Part shown: in pieces, positions 6,571 through 12,620 of the stretch
How positions within the stretch are numbered: the stretch's first letter is position 1
Layout of the letters: the number at the start of each line of letters is the position of its first letter
Origin: Candidatus Parvarchaeota archaeon UBA446
Lineage (GTDB): Archaea > Nanobdellota > Nanobdellia > Parvarchaeales > Parvarchaeaceae
DNA: 13,148 bases
Reading direction: 5' to 3'
Assembly: GCA_002503215.1 (NCBI GenBank)
Contig: DARG01000015.1
Location: forward strand, 1-13,148
Made by a program: the position numbers and the translations under genes
The notes under the pieces: model-generated
Databases searched by the model: none
What the model was told of the DNA's origin: nothing
Seen by the model: the letters and a program-made list of their open reading frames with translations, nothing else

Positions 6571-6870
6571 ATGAAAAAGAGCATTGAAGATGTCATAACG
6601 AAGCTGGACAACAGGCTTGAAGAACTGAAGGATGAAAAGACGGAGAAAATAATAAATTATCTTGAGATAAGTCCTAGTGCGAAGGGCCAGTTCGTGGAGT
6701 ATCTGACTAGAAGTTACATCGAAGATTCCATTAAAAACGGTTCTTATAAGGCATTGAAATTAGGAAGATATGGTGCAGTGCCACTCGGCGTCCTTGTAGG
6801 ATCTATGGTGCTATTTATGCAGTACAGGGCGGAAAGCTTTCTATATTGGATTTTGTGGCAGCTGGATTGA
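6571..6870 (+). CDS. hypothetical helical protein with membrane segment, 99 aa; possibly 5' part of a frameshifted gene
   Basis: Not recognised. Residues 1-60 form charged helices (MKKSIEDVITKLDNRLEELK, probable coiled coil). A hydrophobic segment follows near 70-83 (VPLGVLVGSMVLFM), then a Trp/Tyr-rich end (FLYWILWQLD). The start is fixed by the TATA box at 6540. The frame stops at TGA 6868-6870, and the -1 frame then continues through a second hydrophobic segment and a charged helical tail. One membrane segment here plus one in the downstream frame would make a balanced two-segment helical hairpin with cytosolic ends. So this may be a single gene broken by a one-base change or read by frameshifting, or the first of two coupled genes. 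Confidence 0.65.
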   Translation: MKKSIEDVITKLDNRLEELKDEKTEKIINYLEISPSAKGQFVEYLTRSYIEDSIKNGSYKALKLGRYGAVPLGVLVGSMVLFMQYRAESFLYWILWQLD

Positions 6871-6872
6871 CT

Positions 6873-7028
6873 ATGTACGTTTCAAGCGTTATAGCGCTTG
6901 AATTCGCCAGAAAGAAAAGAGATGAGTACATGGGAAATATCATAATGTCGGAATTGAACAGAGAAGATATAAAAGAGAGGATTCTGGATTTCTATGATAA
7001 GTTAGACAGGTCGCAGAAAGCATCCTGA
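6873..7028 (+). CDS. small membrane protein, 51 aa, coupled to or split from the preceding frame
   Basis: From ATG 6873 the product starts MYVSSVIALEFARKKRDEY and ends in a charged helix ELNREDIKERILDFYDKLDRS. The ATG is 2 bases after the TGA of the preceding frame (TGACTATG), an arrangement typical of termination-reinitiation. The open frame itself extends upstream through LSILDFVAAGLT with a TTG codon at 6846, and this upstream part is hydrophobic and reads naturally into MYVSSVIALEFA. That favours a membrane segment spanning the junction and hence either a frameshift or an upstream non-ATG start. No SD is visible. It ends 20 bases before the convergent pyrophosphatase gene. Real coding sequence is likely, and its independence is doubtful. 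Confidence 0.5.
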   Translation: MYVSSVIALEFARKKRDEYMGNIIMSELNREDIKERILDFYDKLDRSQKAS

Positions 7029-7048
7029 AAGTAAGCTGTAAGCGTGTT

Positions 7049-7552
7049 TTAAACTTTAGCTTCCTTTATCTGTTTTAGTGCTTCTTCTTTTCCCTTGAAA
7101 CCGTTGAATTTCATGAATTTTCCTTTTTCCAGCTCTTTGTAGTGCTCAAAGAAGTGTTTCATCTTATTCTTCTGGTATTCAGGTAAATCCGCTATGGTCT
7201 TTATCATTGATGATGCAGGGTCTACTTTATCAATAGGTACGGCTATTACTTTGTTGTCTTCGCCCTCTTCATCGTTCATTTCTGCTATTCCCACAGCGCG
7301 GCATTTTACAAGTATTCCCGTAGCTATTGGTACAGATGAAAATATCAGAACATCCAAAGGATCTCCGTCTTTACCTTCCGTTCCAAGTATGAAACCATAA
7401 TTAGCAGGGTATGCCATAGAAGTAAATAAAATTCTATCAAGGGCTATCGCCTCTAAATCTTCTTTGTATTCATATTTACAGTTGCTTCCCATTGGTATCT
7501 CTACCATTGCGTAGAAAGTCTCTGGGAAATCTTCAGTTTGTTTCATTTCCAT
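7049..7552 (-). CDS. ppa: inorganic pyrophosphatase, family I
   Basis: This cytosolic enzyme hydrolyses pyrophosphate to two phosphates with Mg2+, pulling nucleic-acid synthesis and aminoacylation forward. The 167 residues carry the complete active site of family I: E18, K26, E28, R40, Y48, Y52, the signature D62-G-D64-P-L-D67, D94, D99, K101, Y138 and K139. Each aligns with the E. coli residue at +3. The length is typical for archaeal and bacterial members, which form hexamers. The second in-frame ATG (7544-7546, residue 3) is also a possible start, since a TATA-like box on the minus strand (centred near 7573) lies 27 bases upstream of it. The gene is divergent from the dCTP deaminase gene, whose deoxynucleotide products feed DNA synthesis that releases PPi. 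Confidence 0.97.
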   Translation of the reverse strand: MEMKQTEDFPETFYAMVEIPMGSNCKYEYKEDLEAIALDRILFTSMAYPANYGFILGTEGKDGDPLDVLIFSSVPIATGILVKCRAVGIAEMNDEEGEDNKVIAVPIDKVDPASSMIKTIADLPEYQKNKMKHFFEHYKELEKGKFMKFNGFKGKEEALKQIKEAKV

Positions 7553-7609
7553 AAAAATATCTTATATAATTTAAACTATTTATACTTGATTGCGTCTCCG
7601 AAATCTATA
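7553..7609. promoter_or_regulatory. shared divergent promoter of ppa and dcd
   Basis: Only 57 bases separate the two divergent starts. CTATTTATACT (7577-7587) reads as a TATA box on both strands (AGTATAAATAG on the minus strand). It is about 28 bases from dcd ATG 7610 and 30 from the ppa ATG. ATATAATTTAAAC (7564-7576) is a second minus-strand candidate. The two genes may compete for or share TBP binding. Confidence 0.5.
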
Positions 7610-8719
7610 ATGGACACGTGCATGTTGAGTGATAGAGGGATAAAACAGGCCGTAAAACAAGGGATACTAAAGTTTGATCCAGAACTCAAGGAAGAACAGA
7701 TACAGCCCGCAAGCATAGACATGTTTTACGAAAAGATGGATAGCAGGGAAAAGATACCTCATTTAAAGAGGGGTATAACTCCATACATAGAGGATGTTCT
7801 GCAGCCAGGTTATATATACGATCTTGTAAGCACGCAGTCTATGTACATAAAATACGACATGAAAGTACGCATGGATTTGAGGTCCAGTTTAAGGAGGCTT
7901 GGGGCATACATACGGGTCCCCACCGTTATGGGCGCATTTGGACCTGGAACTATACCTTACGGCTTTAAGGCAGGGCTGGAAGTCGTAAATCCAGTAAATA
8001 TATCAATAAAACTACATAGGGGCGACAAGATAGCTCAGTTAATGTACGTATTCGAAGCCCCCTCAGAAAGTGAGATGAAGGACAATAATATATATTTTCT
8101 AAAGGGCAAAGAAGAGTACAAAGAATTCCTAGAGTTAGAACACGGTGTAATTGTAAAGGACAATGAGACAGCAAGGAAACTTGCAAGAGAAGGTTATTTT
8201 TCCGTATCAACGGGAGAGACATTCAAGAAAGGTTTTCTCGCCATACACGCTGGAAAGGAAGCTTATCTCGTAAGGAAGAGCACAGAAGTCGAATTTGGTA
8301 AAAAGAACAGTCTGGACAACGTGCTTGAGAAAGTATCTCTCCCGTACAAGTTGAAACCCGGTGAGCATATAGCGGTGGAAGCAAAGGAAAATCTCGATTT
8401 ATCTGAAAGGATAGGGATGCAGTTTTATAACCTTCCTCTAGCGGTGACTAAAAAAGAACTTTTCAGTGGAAATTTTATGGTTGATGGCGAGCTTAGAGGT
8501 ATTGCAGATGGCTGGGTAGACCCAGGTTACAAAGGAGCGTTCTCCAGACAACCAAAGACGTATTACAGCAGAGGGGTCAACATAAAGGAAGGAGACATAC
8601 TAGGATATGCAAGGCTGATATACTTCGAAAACGGCGTGGAAAGGCCGTACGGCAGCAAAGGGCTGGGAAGTCACTATCAGAACGCAGATAAGACTGTATT
8701 GAATCCGACAGATAAATAA
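7610..8719 (+). CDS. dcd: two-domain dCTP deaminase (long DCD family)
   Basis: The long form of dCTP deaminase (PF06559) has two tandem dUTPase/DCD folds and deaminates dCTP to dUTP for thymidylate synthesis. With start 7610 it has 369 residues. The first domain has the substrate-contact QIQPASIDMFY (30-40), RSSLRRLG (91-98), where family members have SS-x-x-RL, and GFKAGLEVVNP (118-128) with the candidate catalytic E124. The second has NLPLAV (274-279), GWVDPGYKG (301-309) and the C-terminal YGSKGLGSHYQNA (347-359), matching the family tail. The open frame extends upstream to 7538 inside ppa, but that extension crosses the promoter; the TATA box selects 7610 (7622 is also possible). Whether it also hydrolyses dUTP cannot be told. 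The first-domain loop VMGAFGPGTIPYGF lacks the DPGF of single-domain enzymes, as in other long members. Confidence 0.88.
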   Translation: MDTCMLSDRGIKQAVKQGILKFDPELKEEQIQPASIDMFYEKMDSREKIPHLKRGITPYIEDVLQPGYIYDLVSTQSMYIKYDMKVRMDLRSSLRRLGAYIRVPTVMGAFGPGTIPYGFKAGLEVVNPVNISIKLHRGDKIAQLMYVFEAPSESEMKDNNIYFLKGKEEYKEFLELEHGVIVKDNETARKLAREGYFSVSTGETFKKGFLAIHAGKEAYLVRKSTEVEFGKKNSLDNVLEKVSLPYKLKPGEHIAVEAKENLDLSERIGMQFYNLPLAVTKKELFSGNFMVDGELRGIADGWVDPGYKGAFSRQPKTYYSRGVNIKEGDILGYARLIYFENGVERPYGSKGLGSHYQNADKTVLNPTDK

Positions 8720-8738
8720 CACATATAAACCTCTAGCT

Positions 8739-9326
8739 TTACAGTTTTTTCTTCTCGGCAAGCCATGAAAAAAGTTTCTCTATGTGATCCTCTCTAGCTT
8801 TATCTTCCTGGTAATTATTCCATTCATTATCTGTAAGTTCTGACAAAGCTCTCCCAGAATACATTGGCGTAGAAAATATTCTTATAATGTCTGTCCATCT
8901 GTGCAACTTACCACTCCTTACCTCATCAAGTATGCTTCCGTGTTCTCTGTAGGAAAAAACTATGGGTTTCTTAAGCTCTGAAGACATGAATGCAGTGGCA
9001 GTTTCGAAGTATGCTTTTCTGTTCTTCTTGTTTTCCATGAGTTTCACTATCCCCTCTGCTCCTATAGTGTTTATGGTGAACTTAAGCAGGGCTCCGGGAA
9101 ATCCGTTCAATGCAGGTATAATCAATCCTCTGTCGTCTATGAACAGCGGCTTCTTCAGAATTGAATAGGCATACATGGCCTTTGACTTAGCGACTTCTCT
9201 CACGCTCATACTCTGCTCCTCATATAGTTCAAGGTTCACGGTGTTGACCTTAATACCCCATTTCTTCGCTCTAAGCAGAACCACTCTCCTTTTTGCCTGG
9301 TTTGTGCTGACAAAAGTTACTTCCAT
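8739..9326 (-). CDS. RdgB/Ham1-like (XTP/dITP diphosphatase family) protein lacking base-recognition motifs
   Basis: Ham1/RdgB enzymes remove non-canonical purine triphosphates (XTP, ITP, dITP). The 195-residue protein keeps the N-terminal signature S7-T8-N9-x2-K12, the VREVAKSKA helix with K49 (42-50), the catalytic acidic turn IDDRGL (63-68, D64/D65) and ALNGFPG (72-78), then the family-like TIGAEGIVKLM. The C-terminal half has decayed or diverged. The FGYDP-x-F motif is replaced by HRWTDIIRIF (142-151). The K...SHR motif after the AELT helix (ALSELTDNEWN, 160-170) is missing, with W at the lysine position and no SHR. These residues read the base, so specificity or activity is probably altered. 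The gene converges on dcd with 19 bases between, and a TATA box (9345-9355) gives a leaderless start. The family is clear, but catalytic function is doubtful. Confidence 0.8.
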   Translation of the reverse strand: MEVTFVSTNQAKRRVVLLRAKKWGIKVNTVNLELYEEQSMSVREVAKSKAMYAYSILKKPLFIDDRGLIIPALNGFPGALLKFTINTIGAEGIVKLMENKKNRKAYFETATAFMSSELKKPIVFSYREHGSILDEVRSGKLHRWTDIIRIFSTPMYSGRALSELTDNEWNNYQEDKAREDHIEKLFSWLAEKKKL

Positions 9327-9344
9327 ATTGTTTATTTATGTATA

Positions 9345-9355
9345 ATTTTATAAAT
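9345..9355 (-). promoter_or_regulatory. TATA box of the RdgB-like gene
   Basis: Minus-strand ATTTATAAAAT is centred 24 bases before the ATG at 9326. Confidence 0.5.
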
Positions 9356-9434
9356 AACCAATGCAGAAACATTTACTAATTTGTTTATATTAATTCGTTT
9401 AAGTAAGAAGAACTATAAGAAATCTTTGTGTAGT

Positions 9435-10238
9435 TTACATCGTTTTATATTGGCGTTTACCGTCGATATACAACGAGGCTTTCATTTTCCCGTATGCAAA
9501 TATCTTGGTAAAGAATTCCTTTTCCATTTCGTCTAGCTTGTCAAGATTAACCATGATAATATTGTTTTCAAGAAAACTCCTAAAATCTTTATCATAAGCA
9601 ATCAGCTTTATTATCTCTTTTTTGTCCATTTTAGTTTGCGGTAAGTCTTTAAGCGTAATGTAAGTATCATATGAATCCTTTATAGGAGATATGAATTCTT
9701 CTTCATCTTCATACATTTTCTTCTTGCCGCTTTTTTTGCCTTTATAGGCGTTCATAAAATTATTGCCATAGGCTTTTGGCAGGGCATCTTTTCCGAACAT
9801 GGCCAAGTAATCAAAGAAATGGTAACAGTGATCCAAAATTTCATTGCCAATATTACAGGACCTACGCATTCTATGCTCACCAACTAATACATGTGCCAGT
9901 TCATGGGATACATACATGTACAAATCTTTTTTTATATCATACGAATTATTAAGCTGAAATTTGTTTATTATAATCCTGTCTCTGCTGGCCTTTTTTCTTT
10001 CATATGTAGGGTCATATAGTGTTTTGTCATCAAATCTTATAGTGGCACCATCTTCTTCGTCGTTTTTTATAATATAGTTTTTAGTGACGTTTCTTTGAGA
10101 TAATAATCTATATACTCTTCTGTTTTGTTTTATTTTTTTGTTGTTATCGACTATGCTTTTTATATCTAGAAGTACTTCCTCAAGTTCGCTATAAAGTTTA
10201 TGGTTTGATATTTCGGATGCAGGCACTTTACTTTCCAT
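9435..10238 (-). CDS. putative zincin metallopeptidase (HELAH), 267 aa, family unknown
   Basis: I do not recognise the family. The only motif is H112-E-L-A-H116 within YMYVSHELAHVLVGEH, a zincin zinc site with catalytic E113 preceded by hydrophobic residues as expected for the active-site helix. Possible third ligands downstream are H122, E133, H137 and H140 (GNEILDHCYHFFDY). The N-terminal 90 residues are basic helices, a Lys-rich linker lies near 166-180, and the C-terminal 80 residues are charged helices with no signal peptide or membrane segment, so it is probably cytosolic. ImmA/IrrE, SprT/WLM and M48 families share a HExxH but none of their other features are evident. It is divergent from the nuclease/Panacea operon across 323 bases. 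Gene and metal site are secure, peptidase activity likely, role unknown. Confidence 0.65.
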   Translation of the reverse strand: MESKVPASEISNHKLYSELEEVLLDIKSIVDNNKKIKQNRRVYRLLSQRNVTKNYIIKNDEEDGATIRFDDKTLYDPTYERKKASRDRIIINKFQLNNSYDIKKDLYMYVSHELAHVLVGEHRMRRSCNIGNEILDHCYHFFDYLAMFGKDALPKAYGNNFMNAYKGKKSGKKKMYEDEEEFISPIKDSYDTYITLKDLPQTKMDKKEIIKLIAYDKDFRSFLENNIIMVNLDKLDEMEKEFFTKIFAYGKMKASLYIDGKRQYKTM

Positions 10239-10561
10239 CAGATATCCTTCACTAAATAATAGATGGCTTTATGTATAAAAACTGCTATATTATGTAGTAG
10301 ACAAAGGATATATTTGTTGTATGATCCATTTGTCTAATTTCATACATATTTACGGAATATATAACCCTATTATGAGTACTAAACTAATGCAAGAATTTTA
10401 GACTCAAGCTTAATTATATAAGTGTGTAAAATATTGCTAAGCTTAGGAAGTTATTTTATGCTGATTAAAACCAAAAGACTTTACTTTCTTATCTTATTAT
10501 ATCACTTCTGGCCATTCGGATGTAATCTTTATATCTTGTATAAAATTTAATAACCATATTT
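10239..10561. other. divergent intergenic region upstream of zincin and nuclease
   Basis: These 323 AT-rich bases carry the control sequences of two divergent genes: an 11-bp-class inverted repeat (10298-10336), paired AAGCTTA/TAAGCTT sites (10406-10412, 10438-10444), a minus-strand TATA-like tract near 10268-10280, and a plus-strand TATAAAAT at 10539-10546, 19-20 bases before the nuclease ATG. A 30-codon hydrophobic open frame (10458-10550, starting MLIKTKRLYFLILLYHF) is present but weakly supported. Confidence 0.5.
10298..10336. repeat. inverted repeat, candidate operator
   Basis: TAGACAAAGGAT (10298-10309) pairs with ATCCATTTGTCTA (10324-10336), 12 pairs with one bulged base and a 14-base spacer. 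It sits just upstream of the minus-strand TATA-like tract of the zincin gene, where an archaeal regulator could act. Confidence 0.4.
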
Positions 10562-11278
10562 ATGGGGTCCAATATAAATAATGTAATTAAAGATTATTTT
10601 AGTCTAGATAAATTGAACCAAAATGAAAGTATAGAAAGTAACCTATTCTATTATTCTCTTTTTGAACCGCAAGTTTTTGACGACGAATATGAATATTCAT
10701 ATGACATTCCAGATCAAACTGAAATAGAAAACGAAATAAATTCAGATTTTATAAAAGTATGTTCAAAAAAATACAAAAAAGATATGGAATTAAACGGAAA
10801 CAAATTAGGACAGGAGACGATGAGGAACCTTTTTGGTATGGATAGGATATCAAACTCGTTGCTAGGCAATAGACTAAAGTTTTGTGGCCTTAGAGAAATA
10901 TTCTTGGAGTATAAATATGGACATGGCGAGCCACTTGATATATTTGACAAGGATAAAGAGGTTGGTATACAAGTCAAAAGAGCAGTTTCACTGAAGAGTT
11001 TTCGTGATAACATGGATGATACATTTGCTAGAGAAAGAGGTCTGGCTAACTCAGGATTAAAACAGTTATTACTTTTATTTATAGTCCCTTGTAGGTTAAA
11101 GGACCAGGCAGTCATGTGCCGTAGGGTATCGGAAGGATATAAAGGGGTTATAGACAAAGCAAAGGTAAATCAGGAGATACCAGAGAAATTTCATACTCTT
11201 GTCGTGCCATTTTATGAAGACGAATCACTAGTTGAATTTTCTGGCGAAGTCTATAGCTTTATAAATAGTAAGCTTTAA
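10562..11278 (+). CDS. predicted PD-(D/E)XK-fold nuclease, QxK (Mrr-like) type, 238 aa
   Basis: Residues 106-142 carry the arrangement of the restriction-endonuclease core: a helix with acidic residues GLREIFLEYKYG (E112, E116), then PLDIFDKDKEVGIQVKR with D126 and the strand IQVK (Q137, K139). This D-x10-Q-x-K form is the variant seen in Mrr-type enzymes, where Q replaces the usual acidic residue. A following strand KQLLLLFIVPCRL (168-179) and a late strand TLVVPFYED (212-220) fit the fold. The N-terminal 80 residues are acidic and rich in Asn, Tyr and Glu, with no recognised DNA-binding domain. It is followed after 9 bases by the Panacea-domain gene, suggesting a nuclease toxin with its antitoxin, or a restriction-like effector. 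The fold assignment rests on one motif and neighbouring strands, so it is probable rather than certain. Confidence 0.6.
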   Translation: MGSNINNVIKDYFSLDKLNQNESIESNLFYYSLFEPQVFDDEYEYSYDIPDQTEIENEINSDFIKVCSKKYKKDMELNGNKLGQETMRNLFGMDRISNSLLGNRLKFCGLREIFLEYKYGHGEPLDIFDKDKEVGIQVKRAVSLKSFRDNMDDTFARERGLANSGLKQLLLLFIVPCRLKDQAVMCRRVSEGYKGVIDKAKVNQEIPEKFHTLVVPFYEDESLVEFSGEVYSFINSKL

Positions 11279-11287
11279 TTATTACGG

Positions 11288-11764
11288 ATGCGTATCACTG
11301 ATATGGGAGTAAACCTAAGGCAAAAATATAGCAAGAATGCCATTCTTTATATACTAAAGAAGTTGGATTCCAATAAAGATAATGGCAGAAAAAAGATAAT
11401 GAAATTGATGTTCTTAGTCGATTATTTTGATGTAGCAAAGGAGAGGATTACACTAAGAAAAGCAATTGGAAACACGTTCTTTATTTATAATTATGGAGTA
11501 TTCAGCACAGAAGTCATGAGAGACTTATCCGATTTAATTAAATCCGGAGAATTGATAGAAACCGAGCACGATTTAAAAGTAAGAAAAGGAACCGAACCAA
11601 GCCTTAACGAAGAAATAAAAGAAAAAGTTGAACAAGTTATTAAGAAATATGGAAAGCTTAAACCAAGAGAATTAGAAGTGTTTACTTTAAATTTGCTAAA
11701 CTTAGATAGAGAATCAAAATATAATTATATGGGTGTTAATATAGAAGCCCTGACGGTTGGTTAG
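11288..11764 (+). CDS. Panacea/SocA-type (DUF4065) antitoxin-like protein, 158 aa
   Basis: The region from about 16 to 92 matches the Panacea (DUF4065, SocA/GepA) domain: AILYILKKL, KKIMKLMFLVDYFDVAKER (35-53), GNTFFIYNYGVFSTEVMRDL (61-80) and a LIKSGELIE turn. The family signature is K-x-x-KL-x-F-x-x-DY followed by F-x-x-Y-x-YGVFS. Panacea proteins neutralise diverse toxins encoded next to them, and SocA is a proteolytic adaptor. A C-terminal helical region (106-158) includes KYGKLKPRELEVFTLNLL. The gene starts 9 bases after the nuclease stop with no SD or separate promoter, so the two are co-transcribed, with the partner gene first. An alternative in-frame ATG is at 11303. In this position it is most simply the immunity partner of the nuclease, though many archaeal copies have no proven toxin. 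Confidence 0.72.
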   Translation: MRITDMGVNLRQKYSKNAILYILKKLDSNKDNGRKKIMKLMFLVDYFDVAKERITLRKAIGNTFFIYNYGVFSTEVMRDLSDLIKSGELIETEHDLKVRKGTEPSLNEEIKEKVEQVIKKYGKLKPRELEVFTLNLLNLDRESKYNYMGVNIEALTVG

Positions 11765-11796
11765 TATTACTAATTATCAATAAAAAATAAGAGTTT

Positions 11797-11841
11797 AGGA
11801 GCAAATTTAAGACTTTGTTAGCAAATAATTGTGTTACTCCT
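11797..11841. repeat. imperfect inverted repeat before the 11876 gene
   Basis: AGGAGCAA (11797-11804) and TTACTCCT (11834-11841) pair with one C-A mismatch, and the right arm runs into TTTTTATATA, the TATA region of the next gene. It may act as an operator over that promoter, or as an end signal for the nuclease/Panacea operon. Confidence 0.3.
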
Positions 11842-11842
11842 T

Positions 11843-11850
11843 TTTATATA
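11843..11850 (+). promoter_or_regulatory. TATA box of the 11876 gene
   Basis: TTTATATA is centred about 29 bases before ATG 11876 and about 20 before the in-frame ATG 11867. By the spacing of other genes in the window the later ATG is favoured. Confidence 0.4.
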
Positions 11851-11875
11851 CTAGACCTCATCATATATGTGGTGT

Positions 11876-12487
11876 ATGGACACCGAAGAAAATAGAATAA
11901 GGAGAGTAAGATTTAATGTGCTCGGTGAATCACTTTTTTTCGCTCGACAACATTCAAGTTTAGTTATACCCTTTCCAGACGGTTCGCATATAACAGTTAT
12001 GAGTTATAATAGTGGAGAAAAGGCAGGGAAACTTGATATACACCTAACCGATAAGGAAGGTAACCATACGCTCTTAGGAGGGCCATACTCAGAAGAAAGT
12101 TTTAAGGAAATGGGACCTCGCTTTATCAAACTAATACTTGATTCTGAGATTTTTCAGCAGAATTATAGCATGTTTAATAAATATGTCATAGTACCAAAAG
12201 ATATTGAACCAATAAAAAATGAGTTAATCAGCAAAGAAAAAAGAGAGCTAGTTATAGATATAACCAAAGAGAAACTCAAAAAATTTGATGAGAATTTTGT
12301 AAGGGTATGTGGAGATAACATCTGGGCAACCAATTTTTACGCTCCTTCTCAACTTTTTGAGGATAATAAACGTATAGGTTGGCTCATAAAAAGGAATGGT
12401 AGAGTATTCTTACTTTCAGATGAATTTATTGTTGGAATTATGGATATAGCAGGGATAAAACTTCCAGAAGATATAAAATTAAGTTAA
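11876..12487 (+). CDS. hypothetical protein, 203 aa
   Basis: Not recognised. It is soluble and without signal peptide or membrane segment. The first 75 residues look beta-rich (RRVRFNVLGESLFFARQ, LVIPFPDGSHITVMSYN, GKLDIHLTDKEGNHTLLGGPY). A charged helical middle follows (about 85-140, KNELISKEKRELVIDITKEKLKK), then a second strand-rich part with GWLIKRNGRVFLLSDEF near 168-184. The opening DGSHITV...KLDIHLTDKEGNHTLL suggests a small barrel-like domain, but no family can be named. It has its own TATA box and lies 111 bases after the Panacea gene on the same strand, so a role in the same module is possible but unproven. Starting at 11867 would add three residues (MWC). Base composition resembles its AT-rich neighbours. 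Confidence 0.65.
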   Translation: MDTEENRIRRVRFNVLGESLFFARQHSSLVIPFPDGSHITVMSYNSGEKAGKLDIHLTDKEGNHTLLGGPYSEESFKEMGPRFIKLILDSEIFQQNYSMFNKYVIVPKDIEPIKNELISKEKRELVIDITKEKLKKFDENFVRVCGDNIWATNFYAPSQLFEDNKRIGWLIKRNGRVFLLSDEFIVGIMDIAGIKLPEDIKLS

Positions 12488-12488
12488 A

Positions 12489-12521
12489 AATCAATCTTAA
12501 CTTCAAGCTAGTAGATTGATT
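12489..12521 (+). terminator. stem-loop directly after the 11876 gene
   Basis: AATCAATCT (12489-12497) and AGATTGATT (12513-12521) form a perfect 9-bp stem with a 15-base loop that begins one base after the TAA (12485-12487). No T-run follows, so it may protect the 3' end rather than terminate. Confidence 0.35.
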
Positions 12522-12554
12522 GGATAAGGATTGTTATATTATAAGTATCAGTCC

Positions 12555-12583
12555 GCTCACAAAAATGTAACATTTTTGTAAGC
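12555..12583. repeat. 29-bp near-perfect palindrome, candidate operator or terminator
   Basis: ACAAAAATG (12559-12567), spacer TAA, CATTTTTGT (12571-12579) is a perfect 9-bp inverted repeat, extended by GCT/AGC on the outside across one C-A mismatch. It is followed by TTTTTAT and lies 37 bases before ATG 12621, next to the TATA-like tract (12585-12601). It could be a repressor site for the membrane-protein gene or a hairpin terminator. Confidence 0.45.
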
Positions 12584-12620
12584 TTTTTATAACATATTTT
12601 ATCTGATATATAGTAAAAAT

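Noticed and set aside
7538..7609. Upstream extension of the dCTP deaminase frame to ATG 7538
   Set aside because: It overlaps the start of the divergent pyrophosphatase gene, crosses the TATA region, and the added residues are not part of the family; 7610 has leaderless spacing.
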